Part shown: piece by piece, positions 15,401 to 24,486 of the stretch
How positions within the stretch are numbered: position 1 is the first letter of the stretch
How the letters are laid out: each line of letters begins with the position of its first letter
NCBI RefSeq assembly: GCF_949628215.1
Contig: NC_134278.1
Location: 34,552,115 to 34,616,114 of the forward strand
Direction: 5' to 3'
Origin: Phalacrocorax aristotelis
Lineage: Eukaryota; Chordata; Aves; Suliformes; Phalacrocoracidae
Length of the DNA stretch: 64,000 bases
The notes under the pieces: model-generated
The model's database searches: none
What the model was told of the DNA's origin: nothing
The model's input: only the letters and a program-made list of their open reading frames with translations
Position numbers and translations under genes: made by a program

Positions 15401-18400
15401 AGGGACTGAAACGAGAGTAAATGAAAAATTGTTTTAACAGAACCTAACAAAATAAGAACAACTGACAAGCAGTTTTCACTAATAATCTCAGAAATTTATG
15501 GGTAAAAAAAAATAGGCAAGAAAACAAGCTAATCGTTCTAGTCTTAAGGGGTGTGTTCAATAGGGGTAAAGGCTGAGTGTGGTGGAGGGGTAGGGGGAAG
15601 AAAGCCCACTTTTCTACTGATGTACAAATCAAGTGTAATTCTGGTTTAGACAACTGGTAGCTATTCGCACATGCGCAGGGGCTGCAGTGGAAGTGTCATG
15701 TGTGGTCTGCAGAAATGGATTTAGAAACATTGTTTCAAACATCCTCTACAAAATACAGTAGTATTTATTCAAAGTAGAACTTAACACTAAAAAAACCCCC
15801 AAGATTAGCGTGAAGCCTGTCATATACGTAACAACAGTTCAAGAAAAACAGAGACTCTTAAAGTAGTGTTAAAGAAGTCATTGAGATTCCAGGCTGTTTT
15901 CTAAGACAAGTTTTCCTTCTCTAAGTTTGCTTATAAAGGAATATGCATTTGCTGACCTCTGTCAAACAAAGAGAACTAGCAGAAAGGGGAATGGCAAACA
16001 CTGCTGTGGCACTGTGAAACAGCAAGTTTCCTAGTTGCCTAGTCTGCCCCTCTTCCATAGTCTCCATACAACAATGACGTGACAAAGAAAAAGGTGCTTT
16101 AGATTCAGCATAAAAACTGTGTTGTAGCATAAACTGCTGACAGTCGACTTAAAACCCAGACACCAGACTTTGTACTGTAATAGTTATTGATCTCCTTCTA
16201 CAGTAGTAGACAGCAGCACTTGGCAGAGATTGTTCATCAGTACCAAGAGATTCAGATCAGAGTTAAGCTGTAACTTGGCCAGCACATCACCAGTGTCAAT
16301 AAATTTTGCATCTATACAAAATATAGTTTACAGCTCTGCAGACATTCTTTATGAACTGGGAATTCCTGAAACCACTGAGCAGAAATAACAAATTGTTGAG
16401 AAACTATTTGAAAAATCTGCTGAATTTACAAATAGTTAGTTAGGAGGTGGAGTTTCCCACCCTTGTGAGGAAACTATGGCACTAATGGAAAATTTTATAA
16501 CCTGAACGTCTGAAACTCTGGGAGGGTTGAGGATCAACACCTGCAGATATTACATCAGTCTACAGTGATCTTATCTTTCTCTGTCTATTCAGAATTCAAA
16601 TGATCTATGGACAACAGGATTGACTGGAGCTTCATCTGCAACCGCAGTATGTCTCTCAACTGGATTCTCTGATCTGCAGTAAGAAGCAAAAAGCATGCCC
16701 TGGGGACAAGCTATCTAAAGACTCTCCGCTTACCAGTAACTTCCTTGGAACAAGGAATGAACCTATACCTTTTTGTCTTTTTCAGTGGGGGCACCAACAG
16801 AGCCTTTCCATAAGGCTGTATTTTTCATGAAAGTTGTAGACCTTTCCCATTTTTGAAGTCTCTAACCCCAACCAGCTTTATGTGAAGTTCATTATGGCTA
16901 CACAAGTTGTTAAAAAGACATGGAGAGGCTGCATTTGTTATGTTTCACTTAGTAAATGAGTAATAATGAGGTTACTGTGCAAATATGCGAAATGTCTTCC
17001 AGACCTGCGGTAATTGCAGTCTTGCCCCAGCAGCATTTGAAAAAGGCATATCTGATTTTTAAATGACATGAAGGAGAGCAGCCAATATTTTATTGCTTAC
17101 TTTAAAAACAATAAGCACAAAGAGTAGGAAGTGCTTACTGCACAAACACAAGTCAAGCAGCTTCATTGTCCTTTATTGTTGTTTAAAAAGCAATTTGCCT
17201 TAAGTAGAAAGTGTGTAGTCATGTAATTTATAACAATGAATATAATTACAAGTAAAGCTATTTAACCTTTTTACTGCCTGTATATGCTGGGGTTAGACAA
17301 TAATAACAGAAGGCTGAATATTACACTGATGAAGTAACCCTTCCTTGGGTGGAAATGCAGATTAACTGGAACAGCCATTACTCTTCCTCTGAAAGCCTCT
17401 TACTGGTATACACCTTGTCCGGAGAGCAAGCTCCACAAAACAGATGTGCAAGAACTTAAGATCATTAACGTCAGGTTTTTCTGACCTGTAAATAGTTTAT
17501 AATAAAAATCTAACAGACATGTAGATCTGCGAGTCTGAAATAAATGGCTGCTAAATTATTGCTCCCCTGTCTTTCCATCTGAAAATATTAGACCAAGTTA
17601 ACAGAACAGAAGATTCGAGAAGATTCCAGATGTGTTTCAGTCACCCTCCTCTTCAGGAGATTGCCATAATCAGAGACACAGACATTTACCAGCCCCACCT
17701 CCCCACCCGCCAAAGTTTAAGGCAGCTAACCATGATGTTCAAGGTCTTACCTTGATTGGTAGCCTTGGGTTCTACATCTAGCGTTAATTCTGATTTTAGG
17801 GGCATGTTTTCTAAGGCTGTAGTTATAACTGAACAAGATTCTTAAATTGCAGTTAAAAAATAGGTCTGTGCTGCAAATTGCAGGGCAGTTAAAGGAAGTT
17901 GCTCTTCTGCTGTATTTCTCCTTGTGGGTGAGGTGAACCACCTCAGCTGGATCATGATGCATTGTGCAAATTTAAGAATGTATTGCTTCAATAACCAACT
18001 CAAATTTCTCTCTTTCTGGCACTTTTAAGCATTTGTTAGCAGCCCCTCTTGCTTCAGATATACATTTCCCAAGTAGGTTAGAGTATTTTTGCACAGCATA
18101 CTGCAGAAACTCAAAATCTTACTTTACTCTTTATAGTTTGCCTGTTATGGGAAACCAAACAGCACATACAACCCTTCACACGCATCAGCTCTCTTGTTAA
18201 GCCCTGACCCCGTCATGATCCTCCTCTCCTATAATTATCTTCGTGCTTCTTCCGCCTTCATTCCTTTCTGTGCTGCCATAACAAGCCTTACTCAAACTCT
18301 GCCTTAAAACAAAATTCTCCCATAATCTCGGTGGACCCCAGAAATCACTAGATAGCAGGGATTTAAGCCGGAATTTAATAGCGGGCATTTCAACTGGAAT

Positions 18401-18917
18401 TACCCACTTGTGTCACTGAAGAGACACGGAGCCAAGGGCAGGTATTGACAGGTGAATTAAGTAACCGGGCTGCAGGCCTGCTCCCCGCCGGCAGCGCTGA
18501 GGACAGAGCCCCGGCTCCCCTCAGGACGCAGGGCCCCGTTCCAGCTAACGCTCTCTGACACCGCCGCGCCCTCAGGATCGAGGGCATCTAACGGCGCGTG
18601 GCGGCCGCTACCCTGACAGGGGGGCCGAGCAGCAGCGGCGGCGGCGGGTGAGGCACCGGGCCGCCGCGGGAGAGGATCGGGGCCCCGCGGCTCCATGGCA
18701 ACGCGACGCCGCCTCAGACAGGGCGCGTCGCGGCGCTGCGCCGCCGGGGAAGCACCGCGGCCCGGCCCGCCCCCCTGGGATTCGCGGCCCCGCAGCGAGG
18801 CGGGAGCCCGGCTGGGCACGGCAGCTGCCCCCGGTGCCGCCTCTCGCCCCTCTCACCCGCGTCGGGCTGGGGCTCCTTCAGCAGCGGGGTGCGGTCCTCT
18901 CTCTCCTCGGTCTCCAT
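3285..18917 (-). CDS. SLC17A5: SLC17A5 (sialin), lysosomal sialic acid/H+ symporter, exons 1-9 of a gene cut by the left edge
   Basis: Sialin is a 12-helix major facilitator (SLC17 family) that exports sialic acid and other acidic sugars from lysosomes with protons, and is also linked to vesicular aspartate/glutamate transport. Nine minus-strand exons join in one frame: 18857-18917, 15209-15405, 13590-13823, 13023-13110, 10184-10270, 8801-8919, 7765-7923, 5141-5273 and 3285-3432 (1226 nt, 408 codons plus 2 nt). All junctions are GT-AG, and exons 2-9 match the human exon lengths and phases as I recall them. The start is the only ATG in frame upstream of the conserved DRTPLL lysosomal-sorting dileucine motif. 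The N-terminus is 11 residues shorter than in human. Residues at known human disease sites (the Arg before YNLA, the His in FPAMH, the Lys in IGGK) are kept, so the gene looks functional. The last coding exons (10-11 in human) were not found before base 1 and should lie beyond it. Confidence 0.97.
3433..5140. other. SLC17A5 intron 8
   Basis: Contains a short TG/TA-rich tract near 3888-3920, a long A/C-rich low-complexity tract (4319-4380) and a degraded LINE-like block (4560-4980, listed separately). No gene. Confidence 0.85.
4560..4980 (-). repeat. Probable ancient CR1-like LINE fragment, antisense
   Basis: The order of phrases (a GCAAATTTnCAG-like stretch, an ACAGGGCTGGGAATAGG-like stretch, then AACAAAGCTTTTGGCAACC) resembles an old CR1-like LINE, read backwards, that is common in turtle and crocodile DNA. 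The last phrase corresponds to the complement of the RT motif AFD. Highly decayed, so the call is tentative. Confidence 0.45.
5141..5273 (-). CDS. SLC17A5: SLC17A5 exon 8: helix 8 segment
   Basis: 133 nt, acceptor taacag and donor gtaggt. It encodes [20 protein letters not shown], then [20 protein letters not shown] and FTLI. Hydrophobic first half, charged loop in the second. Confidence 0.95.
5274..7764. other. SLC17A5 intron 7, no gene seen
   Basis: AT-rich intron with a poly-A run near 6315, a T-rich run near 6508-6533 and a poly-A run near 7192. No exon-like open frame bounded by splice sites was found. Confidence 0.8.
7765..7923 (-). CDS. SLC17A5: SLC17A5 exon 7: linker end and helix 7
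   Basis: 159 nt, phase 0 on both sides. It encodes [20 protein letters not shown], then [20 protein letters not shown] and [13 protein letters not shown]. Near-identical to human across helix 7. Acceptor gctag, donor gtgaga. Confidence 0.96.
7924..8800. other. SLC17A5 intron 6, nothing recognised
   Basis: 877 bp of AT-rich unique-looking DNA between two sialin exons. No repeat or RNA gene seen. Confidence 0.8.
8801..8919 (-). CDS. SLC17A5: SLC17A5 exon 6: helix 6 and central cytoplasmic loop
   Basis: 119 nt. It encodes [20 protein letters not shown] and then [20 protein letters not shown], the end of the first six-helix half and the start of the cytosolic linker. Acceptor aatag, donor gtacag. 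Confidence 0.95.
8920..10183. other. SLC17A5 intron 5
   Basis: 1264 bp. It contains the small CxxC ORF described separately and a C-run at 9179-9186. Otherwise nothing recognised. Confidence 0.8.
9732..9839 (-). pseudogene. Unidentified 35-codon ORF with paired CxxC motifs (zinc-ribbon-like) in SLC17A5 intron 5
   Basis: The minus strand encodes 35 residues from ATG to TAG, with Cys9, then Cys13-x2-Cys16 and Cys30-x2-Cys33. This is the spacing of a treble-clef or zinc-ribbon knuckle pair ([14 protein letters not shown], later ECPKCKA at the end). The codon just before the ATG is TGA preceded in frame by NKLFF; it could be a decayed Trp codon, and a cag acceptor-like site lies just 5' of it. 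I do not recognise the family. It may be a fragment of a retrocopied zinc protein, a decayed terminal exon, or chance. Confidence 0.35.
10184..10270 (-). CDS. SLC17A5: SLC17A5 exon 5: membrane helix segment
   Basis: 87 nt, acceptor ggtag and donor gtaagt. It encodes [20 protein letters not shown] followed by WVYVFYIFG, which aligns without gaps to human sialin. Phase 1 on both sides, as in human. Confidence 0.95.
10271..13022. other. SLC17A5 intron 4, no gene seen
   Basis: 2752 bp. Short local duplications are visible: CATAGCAT units around 10738-10765, and a TTGAGTGGATCAGCTG pair at about 12126 and 12155. No coding signal. Confidence 0.8.
13023..13110 (-). CDS. SLC17A5: SLC17A5 exon 4: conserved transport-path segment
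   Basis: 88 nt encoding [20 protein letters not shown] and then [10 protein letters not shown], between a tttctag acceptor and a gtgaga donor. The FPAMH histidine (human H183, mutated in infantile sialic acid storage disease) is conserved. There is one substitution from human in the first half (Ser for Ala after His). Confidence 0.96.
13111..13589. other. SLC17A5 intron 3, nothing recognised
   Basis: 479 bp between exons 3 and 4. AT-rich with an A-run near 13454. No feature. Confidence 0.85.
13590..13823 (-). CDS. SLC17A5: SLC17A5 exon 3: helices 2-4 region with MFS loop motif
   Basis: 234 nt, exactly 78 codons, from a poly-T tract and ttttag acceptor to a gtaatc donor. It encodes [20 protein letters not shown], then [20 protein letters not shown], the MFS-type loop 2-3 motif, and VRALEGLGE. 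The Lys of IGGK is the human K136 position. Confidence 0.96.
13824..15208. other. SLC17A5 intron 2, nothing recognised
   Basis: 1385 bp. The exon 3 acceptor is preceded by a strong polypyrimidine tract (poly-A on the plus strand, 13826-13838). No repeat family recognised. Confidence 0.8.
15209..15405 (-). CDS. SLC17A5: SLC17A5 exon 2: first membrane helix and glycosylated luminal loop
   Basis: 197 nt with a tttcag acceptor and gtgagg donor. It encodes [20 protein letters not shown], helix 1 running into [14 protein letters not shown], then a hydrophilic luminal loop with NTS, NTT and NTT glycosylation sequons and the conserved CPEHS. The Arg before YNLA corresponds to the human residue changed in Salla disease (R39C). 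Confidence 0.96.
15406..18856. other. SLC17A5 intron 1, no gene seen
   Basis: 3451 bp, AT-rich until it enters the CpG island at about 18450. No coding exon or repeat family recognised. Confidence 0.8.
18857..18917 (-). CDS. SLC17A5: SLC17A5 exon 1 coding part: N-terminus with lysosomal dileucine signal
   Basis: It encodes [20 protein letters not shown] plus one base of the next codon, and ends at a gtgagag donor. DRTPLL fits the [DE]xxxL[LI] acidic dileucine motif that directs human sialin to lysosomes; the flanking residues differ from human. The ATG has A at -3 and G at +4, a strong context. No other ATG lies in frame upstream inside the CpG island. Confidence 0.95.
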
Positions 18918-19066
18918 CTTGCTGCCAGCCAGGCCGCGCAGTGCGCCCAGGGCCAAACCGCCGGCCGCCACCGCTGAGAGGACGGGGAGCCCGGCTGGCC
19001 GCCGCCCCACCGCCCGCCCCGCTCTGCCCCGCCGGCACCGGGCAGCGGCAGCTGCGGCCCCCGGCG

Positions 19067-19076
19067 GTCATGTGAC
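19067..19076. promoter_or_regulatory. M-box / CLEAR-like E-box (GTCATGTGAC)
   Basis: GTCATGTGAC differs by one base from the CLEAR consensus GTCACGTGAC and contains TCATGTGA, the M-box bound by MITF/TFE-family factors. These factors (TFEB, TFE3) induce lysosomal genes, which fits sialin. It lies 150 nt upstream of the start codon. Confidence 0.55.
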
Positions 19077-19128
19077 GAGCGCTGGCAGGCGGAAATAGCC
19101 TCAGCCGCAGCACAGTGGACCTGCCCTT

Positions 19129-19140
19129 CGCAGCCATCTT
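19129..19140 (-). promoter_or_regulatory. YY1-type initiator element (AAGATGGCTGCG)
   Basis: On the minus strand this reads AAGATGGCTGCG, close to the AAGATGGCGGC element that YY1 binds just downstream of many TATA-less start sites. It sits 212-223 nt upstream of the sialin ATG. The match is visible; use as the start site is inferred. Confidence 0.55.
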
Positions 19141-19479
19141 TAGTGAGGGCAGAGGCCGCTACAGCCCGCCCATCTACAGCGGCGAGGCGGCCGCTCCCGC
19201 TTTCTCTCCCACGGGGCGGGGCTAACTGACTGACGGACGGAGGCAGTGACAGGAGGCCGGGCTGCGGGTGTCGCTGTGCGGCCTGTGTGTTTCGAGCTTT
19301 GCTCTGGTACAGACGCTTGGCTTGCATGCCGCAGAGCAGGCCGAGCAAGGTTGCCCGTCGAGGGCTCCGTGGCAGGGCGGCGGGCAGCTGTGGTACCGCA
19401 GCCATGCATGGCTGCGCGGGAGTGGAGGGCGGCGTCTTGGTGCAGGTGAACTGTGGCAGCCATGTCCGAACTGGCAGTG

Positions 19480-20180
19480 CAGGTGTGGGGTTTCTCTAAC
19501 CGCCAAAATGCCTAGCCAACTGAGCAGCATTATGACAATAAATTACAGTATCTGTGACACAGGACCTTTTTATTCCGTGTGCAGGTACAGTGCCCAATTC
19601 CTGGAGTGAGGCCTTAAAATGCACCAACAAAAATGAATAAGCGTCATCGCATATGTAATAGAGCTTTTTCTCTCGCTATTGGTGGTTTTCAACCTCAGTC
19701 AGAGCTAACAAAGGGGTAGAGGTCTTTAAGTTTAGCAGGCTTTTATATAGGAGCCTACCTCTGCTCATCTGTGCCCCTGCCAGGGCTGAGTGCTGAGTCA
19801 TTGCGAGGATCCCGTGGTCATCTGCCAAAAACCTTGGCTTTGCTAGGTGCCTGTGCCATCACACCGATGTGTAACTGCCTGGAAAATTTTGCATAGTGGA
19901 AAATGGAAGAATGTAAAAGATTCGTGGCAGCATATTCAGCTATGTCGTTTCACACATGGGAGATATACTGAGTTTACAAGTATCAATAGAATGACTGTGG
20001 CTACGTGCCGGTCATATTGCATTACATCTATGCAAACATGTGAAGCAAACCAGGTCTTCTGGCTCTGAAATTTAGCCTAAGACTGTCTTCTGTGAGTCAA
20101 ACTTACCTGAAAGTCACTCTTACAGCCAAAATTACAGAAGGAAAACCAACCGCTTTATTCTGACAAAGCACACACCAAAC
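19480..20180. other. Intergenic, upstream of SLC17A5
   Basis: DNA between the sialin CpG island and the CR1 element. No gene or named repeat recognised; the true 5' edge of the CR1 may lie inside it. Confidence 0.7.
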
Positions 20181-20181
20181 A

Positions 20182-20950
20182 TTGCAACATTTAATGAGAA
20201 GTGGAGATTTGGTCTGCCAGCTCGACCAGGGAGCAATGGTATCCACCTGGCAGAAAGCCATGGCCTCTGCTCTGGGCCCACCACGACTGACACAGCTTCC
20301 CAGACAGAGCTCTGGTGGGAACACACTGCCGCCCAGGTGTCTGGATGCTCTCACACCAGTACCGGACGGCAGCAGTGAGCACACCTGTGGAAGGTGTGCC
20401 CAGGTAGGGGAACTCCTCTGCTTAGTGACAGAGCTCCAGGAGGAGGTGAGTAGGTTGAGGAGTATCAGGGGGTGTGAGAGAGAGAGAGACTACTGGTATG
20501 GCACCCTACCTTCCCTGAGACAGGCCCAGCAGGCAGACAGGACGTGTGATATGAAGGCCTCCCTATCCTCTCTCCACCTGGCTGAACACAGTGACTTAAT
20601 GGATAGGGGGCAGTGGCGACAAGTTCCTGCCCGGCACAGCAGGCGCATCCCTCTGTGACTACCCCATCCTCCCAGGTGCCCTTGCGTAATGGGTATGAGG
20701 CTCTGCAAGTGGAACCGAGCAATAACAAGGATGATGGTTCATTGAGCTCGGAGGTGTTGCTGAGGTTAAGTCAGCCTATGCCCTGCTTCCATGAATTAAA
20801 AAAATGGGTCATTGTCATAGGAGACACCCTTCTGAAGGGAACAGAAGGCCCAATATGCAGACCGGATCCACTTCTTAAGGAAGTCTGCTGTCTCCCTGGG
20901 GACCAGGTTAAAGATGTGAAGAGAAAGCTTCCTACCCTATGTGGCCCTCA
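20182..20950 (+). pseudogene. CR1 ORF1, first part
   Basis: Two overlapping frames continue one ORF1. The first has the cysteine pair CGRCAQVGELL followed by the coiled-coil-like LVTELQEEVSRLRSIRG. The second continues with the WVIVIGDTLLKGTEG segment typical of the CR1 ORF1 esterase-like domain. The break between frames near 20613-20658 marks a frameshift. It ends at CGPH, where the LTR enters. Confidence 0.8.
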
Positions 20951-21567
20951 TGTTATCCAAAACGCGGATTAGTCCCCTGGTGTGCAATGACCCAATAATC
21001 ACGCACTCAGGAGACACACTGCAAATTTCTTTCAGGGTTGCACAAGCCGGGGTGCTCAGTGGTTTTCCATGAATCAAGCACACTGAAGCTGACTTCCTGA
21101 CCATATTTATACAATATGTCCATGCATGATCTACCTATCGAATACATATTCATTCTAATCTACGTAAGTTATATAATTGGCACAGAGTCATTCTTGTCTC
21201 TGCTTTGGTTTCTTCCATGCATGCTTTCCTTTCTTCAGGGGTCTTTAGTGATCTTGACGGATGGAGCATCCTAACTCCTGTTACATAGAAACAACTTAAA
21301 ACTATTTTCTCTTAGCAAATCTCACTAATTTTTCTTCTGAAAGGAAACACTTGTCATTAATTAAATCAGTGAACTGATGGCCTAGACATCTCAGCCTTAG
21401 TCTTAGATTAACTATTAACAGTGCTTAATCAAAAAGGAAAGAGTCTATATTCATGCTGACATAATCATGTACAATATCCCTTAGATTCATGCTAACTAAA
21501 TGTATACAAAAATCCTCAGATTCACGCTAACATTCCTTGTATCTAAGGAGGGGGTTGTCCACTACCA
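20951..21567. mobile_element. Solo LTR (617 bp) nested in the CR1 ORF1
   Basis: The block begins TGTTATCC, ends ACCA, and is flanked on both sides by the same 4 bp, CTCA (20947-20950 and 21568-21571). Removing the block and one CTCA gives GGCCCTCAGAATACTATCC, which restores the CR1 sequence leading into YYPLL except for one missing base. A 4-bp duplication is typical of gammaretrovirus-like (class I) endogenous elements. No internal viral genes remain. It is younger than the CR1 it interrupts. Orientation and family name are not assigned. Confidence 0.85.
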
Positions 21568-21889
21568 CTCAGAATACTATCCATTATTGATTTTTCAGGT
21601 AGGAAGTGATGAAGTTGCAACAAGAAGTCCGAGGGCTTCTTGTTAAAGAACCTTGTTAAAGAATCAGGAGCACAAGTAGTGCTCTCCTCTATCCTTCCAG
21701 TTGCAGGGAATGATGAGGGAAGGAACAGGCTACAAGCCTGGTGTCACTGGCAGAATTTTAGGGTTTTTGATCATGAGTCGGTCTCTATGACACCAGACCT
21801 CCTGGTGACAGATGGGGTACACCTGTCTCAAAGGGGAAAACGAATCTTTGCACAGGAGTTAGTAGGGCTTATTGAAAGAGCTTTAAACT
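21568..21889 (+). pseudogene. CR1 ORF1, second part (esterase-like C-terminus)
   Basis: Reading resumes with YPLLIFQVGSDEVATRSPR, then, after a frame change near 21635, LVKESGAQVVLSSILPVAGN and the C-terminal DGVHLSQRGKRIFAQELVGL. The GVHLS histidine box belongs to the SGNH/GDSL-esterase-like domain of CR1 ORF1. It ends at TAG, 21889-21891. Confidence 0.85.
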
Positions 21890-22001
21890 AGATTTGAAGG
21901 GGGAAAGGGATAAACCCAGGCTCAGTAGAGATAAGCCTGGGGGCGGCATGCCAACGTTTGAGTGACAGTGTACTTGTGAGGTACTTTGGCCTGCTGTCTC
22001 A

Positions 22002-22790
22002 GTGGAGGTAGGGGATGGAGATCCACGTGGCAACAAAGACGCAATGGTTATTGGTGTGTTAGAAACCGTGCAAGTGCCTGAGAATGCTCATGCAGGAATT
22101 AGAGCTTCTCCCCGCAAAAAGGTGGCAGGATCAATAGCCCAACTGAAGTGCATCCACACCAATGCATGCATCATGGGCAACAAACAGGAGGAGCTGGAAG
22201 ACATCATGCAGCAGGAAAACTATGATATAGTTGCCATCACAGAAACATGGTGGGATGACTCACACAACTGGAGTGCTTCAATGGATGGCTATAAACTGTT
22301 CAGAAGGGATAGGCAAGGAAGGAGAGGTGGTGGGGTAGTCCTGTGTGTTAGGGAGTGTTCTGATTGTCTGGAGCTTAATGATGGTGATGATAGTGTTGAG
22401 TGTTTATGGGTAGGAATCAGGGGGAAGGCCAACAAGGCAGCTATCATGGTGGGAGTCTGTTATAGACCACCCAACCAGGATGAAGAGGCAGACAAAATAT
22501 TCTATAAGCAGCTGGGAGAAGTCTCACCATCACTAGCCCTTGTTCTCATGGGGGACTTCAACTTACCAGATGTCTGCTGGAAATACAATATAGCAGAGAG
22601 GAAACAGTCTAGGAGGTTCCTGGAGAGTGTGGAAGATAACTTCCTGACACAGCTGGTGAGGGAGCCAACTAGGGAAGGCGCACCACTGGACCTGTTGTTT
22701 GTGAACAGAGAAGACCTGTGGCTGATGTAATGGTTGGAGGCTGTCTTGGGCATTGCATTCACAAAATGATAGAGTTTTTGGTTCTTGGAG
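22002..22790 (+). pseudogene. CR1 ORF2 endonuclease domain, inactivated
   Basis: An APE-type endonuclease is clear: NACIMGNKQEELEDIM near the start, the catalytic glutamate in AITETWW, GGGVVLCVRE, VCYRPPNQ and the metal-binding MGDFNLPDVCW. An in-frame stop falls at 22728-22730, and in the next frame the catalytic SDH triad appears as CIH in GGCLGHCIHKMIEF. The domain is therefore dead both by frame and by catalytic residue. Confidence 0.88.
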
Positions 22791-24105
22791 AAGTAAGGAA
22801 GGGGGTTGAGGAAAAGGCTGACGTACTTAATGCCTTCTTTGCCTCAGTCTTTAATAGTAAGACCAGTTGTTCTCAGGGTACCCAGGCCCCTGAGCTGGAA
22901 GACAGGGACAGGGAGTAGAATGAAGCCCCCGTAATCCAAGGGGAAATGGTTAGTGACCTGCTACACCTCTTAAACACACACAAGTCCATGGGGCTGTATG
23001 GGATGCACCCAAGGGTACTGAGGGAGCTGGCAGAAGTGCTCAGCAAGCCACTTTCAATCCTTTATCCGTAGTCCTGGCTAACAGGGGAGGTTCCAGTTGA
23101 CTAGAAGTTAGCAAATGTGATGCCCATCCATAAGAAAGGCTGTAAGGAGGATCCGGGAAACTACGCCTGTCAGTCTGACCTTGGTGCTGAGAAAGGTTAT
23201 TGAGCAGATCATCCTGAGTGCTACCATCCAGCACATACAGGATAACAAGGTGATCAGGCCTAGTCAGCACAGGTTTATGAAAGGCAGGTCCTGCTTGACT
23301 AACCTGATCTCCTTCTGTGACAAGGTGAACCAATTAGTGTATGAGGGAAAGGCTGTGGATGTTATCTACCTGGGCTTTAGTTAAGCCTTTGACACCATTA
23401 CCCACAGCATTCTCCTGGAGAAACTGGCTGCTCATGGCTTGCAGGGGCGTATTCTTTGCTGGGTAAAAAACTGGCTGGATGGCCAAGCCCAGAAAGTTGT
23501 GATGAATGGAGCTAGATCTAGTTGGCAGTCACAAGTGATTTCACCCAGGGCTCAGTATAGGGGTCAGTTCTGTTTAATATCTTTATCAATGCTCTGGACA
23601 AGGGGTTTGAGTGCGTCCTCAGTAAGGTTGCAGATGACACCAAGTAGGGCAGGAGTGTTGATCTGCCTGAGGGTAGGAAGGCTCTGCAGAGGGATCTGGA
23701 CAGGCTGGATCGATGGGTTGAGGCCAGTTGTATGAGGTCCAACAAGGCCAAGTGCCAGGTCCTGCACTTGGGTCACAACAACCCCATGCAATGCTTCAGG
23801 CTTGGGGAAGAGTGGCTGGAAAGCTGCAGAGAAGCAAGAAGCTTCTAGGCGTGCTGGTCGACAGCTGGCTGAACATGAGCCAGCAGTGTGCCCAGGTGGC
23901 CAAGAAGGCCAAAAGCAGCATTCTGGCTTGTATCAGGAATAGTGTGGCCAGCAGGAGTAGGGCAGTGATTGTCCCCCCACACTCAGCACTGGTAAGTCCA
24001 CACCTTGAATACTGTGTTCACTTTTGGGCCCCTCAGTACAAGAAAGACATTGAGTTGCTGAAGTGTGTCCAGAGAAGGGCAATGAAGCTGGTGAAGGTTC
24101 TGTAG
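22791..24105 (+). pseudogene. CR1 ORF2 reverse transcriptase, truncated and broken
   Basis: The RT starts abruptly at EEKADVLNAFFASVFNSK, directly after endonuclease-end sequence, so the linker and RT N-terminus are deleted. RT fragments follow: THKSMGLYGMHPRVLRELAE, HRFMKGRSCLTNLISF, a stop then AFDTITHSILLEKLAAHGL, the ADD catalytic box at about 23631-23639 followed two codons later by TAG, and the C-terminal [18 protein letters not shown] and [20 protein letters not shown]. At least three frame changes are needed. Confidence 0.88.
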
Positions 24106-24486
24106 AATGAGTCTTATGAGGAGTGGCTGAGGGAACTGGGGTTGTTTAACAAAGAGAAAAGGAGGCTGACCTTATCACTTGCTCTCTACAACTACCTGAA
24201 AGGAGGTTGTAGCAAGTCAGTCTCTTCTCACAAGTAACAAATGACAGGGCAAGAGGAAATGGCCTCAGGTTGCACCAGGGGAGGTTTAGACTGGGTATTA
24301 GGAAAACTTTTTTCATCAAAAGGATTGTCAGGCATTGGAGCAGGCTTCCCAGGTAAGTGGTGGAGTCACCACCTCTGGAGGTATTTAAAATACGTGCTTA
24401 GGGACATGGTTTAGTGGTAGACTTGGAAGTGCTCGGTGAATGGTTGTTGGGGTTGATGATCTTAAAGGTCTTTTCCACCCAAAACG

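Larger units (their letters stand above)
18450..19470 (-). promoter_or_regulatory. SLC17A5: CpG-island promoter and 5' UTR region of SLC17A5
   Basis: A GC- and CpG-rich block surrounds the first coding exon, in contrast to the AT-rich DNA on both sides. It has no obvious TATA box, as expected for a housekeeping lysosomal gene. It holds a YY1-type element and an M-box/CLEAR-like site, listed separately. Many long open frames in both strands here are a by-product of high GC and are not called as genes. The exact transcription start cannot be placed from sequence. Confidence 0.8.

Noticed and set aside
18918..19010. N-terminal extension of sialin (MGRRPAG...) in frame upstream of METEER
   Set aside because: The first codon is GTG, not ATG, and no ATG lies in frame upstream; human sialin also starts shortly before DRTPLL.
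18457..19609. Many 60-175-codon frames around the SLC17A5 first exon
   Set aside because: CpG-island shadows of each other. Only the sialin start and the one upstream ATG frame were kept for discussion.
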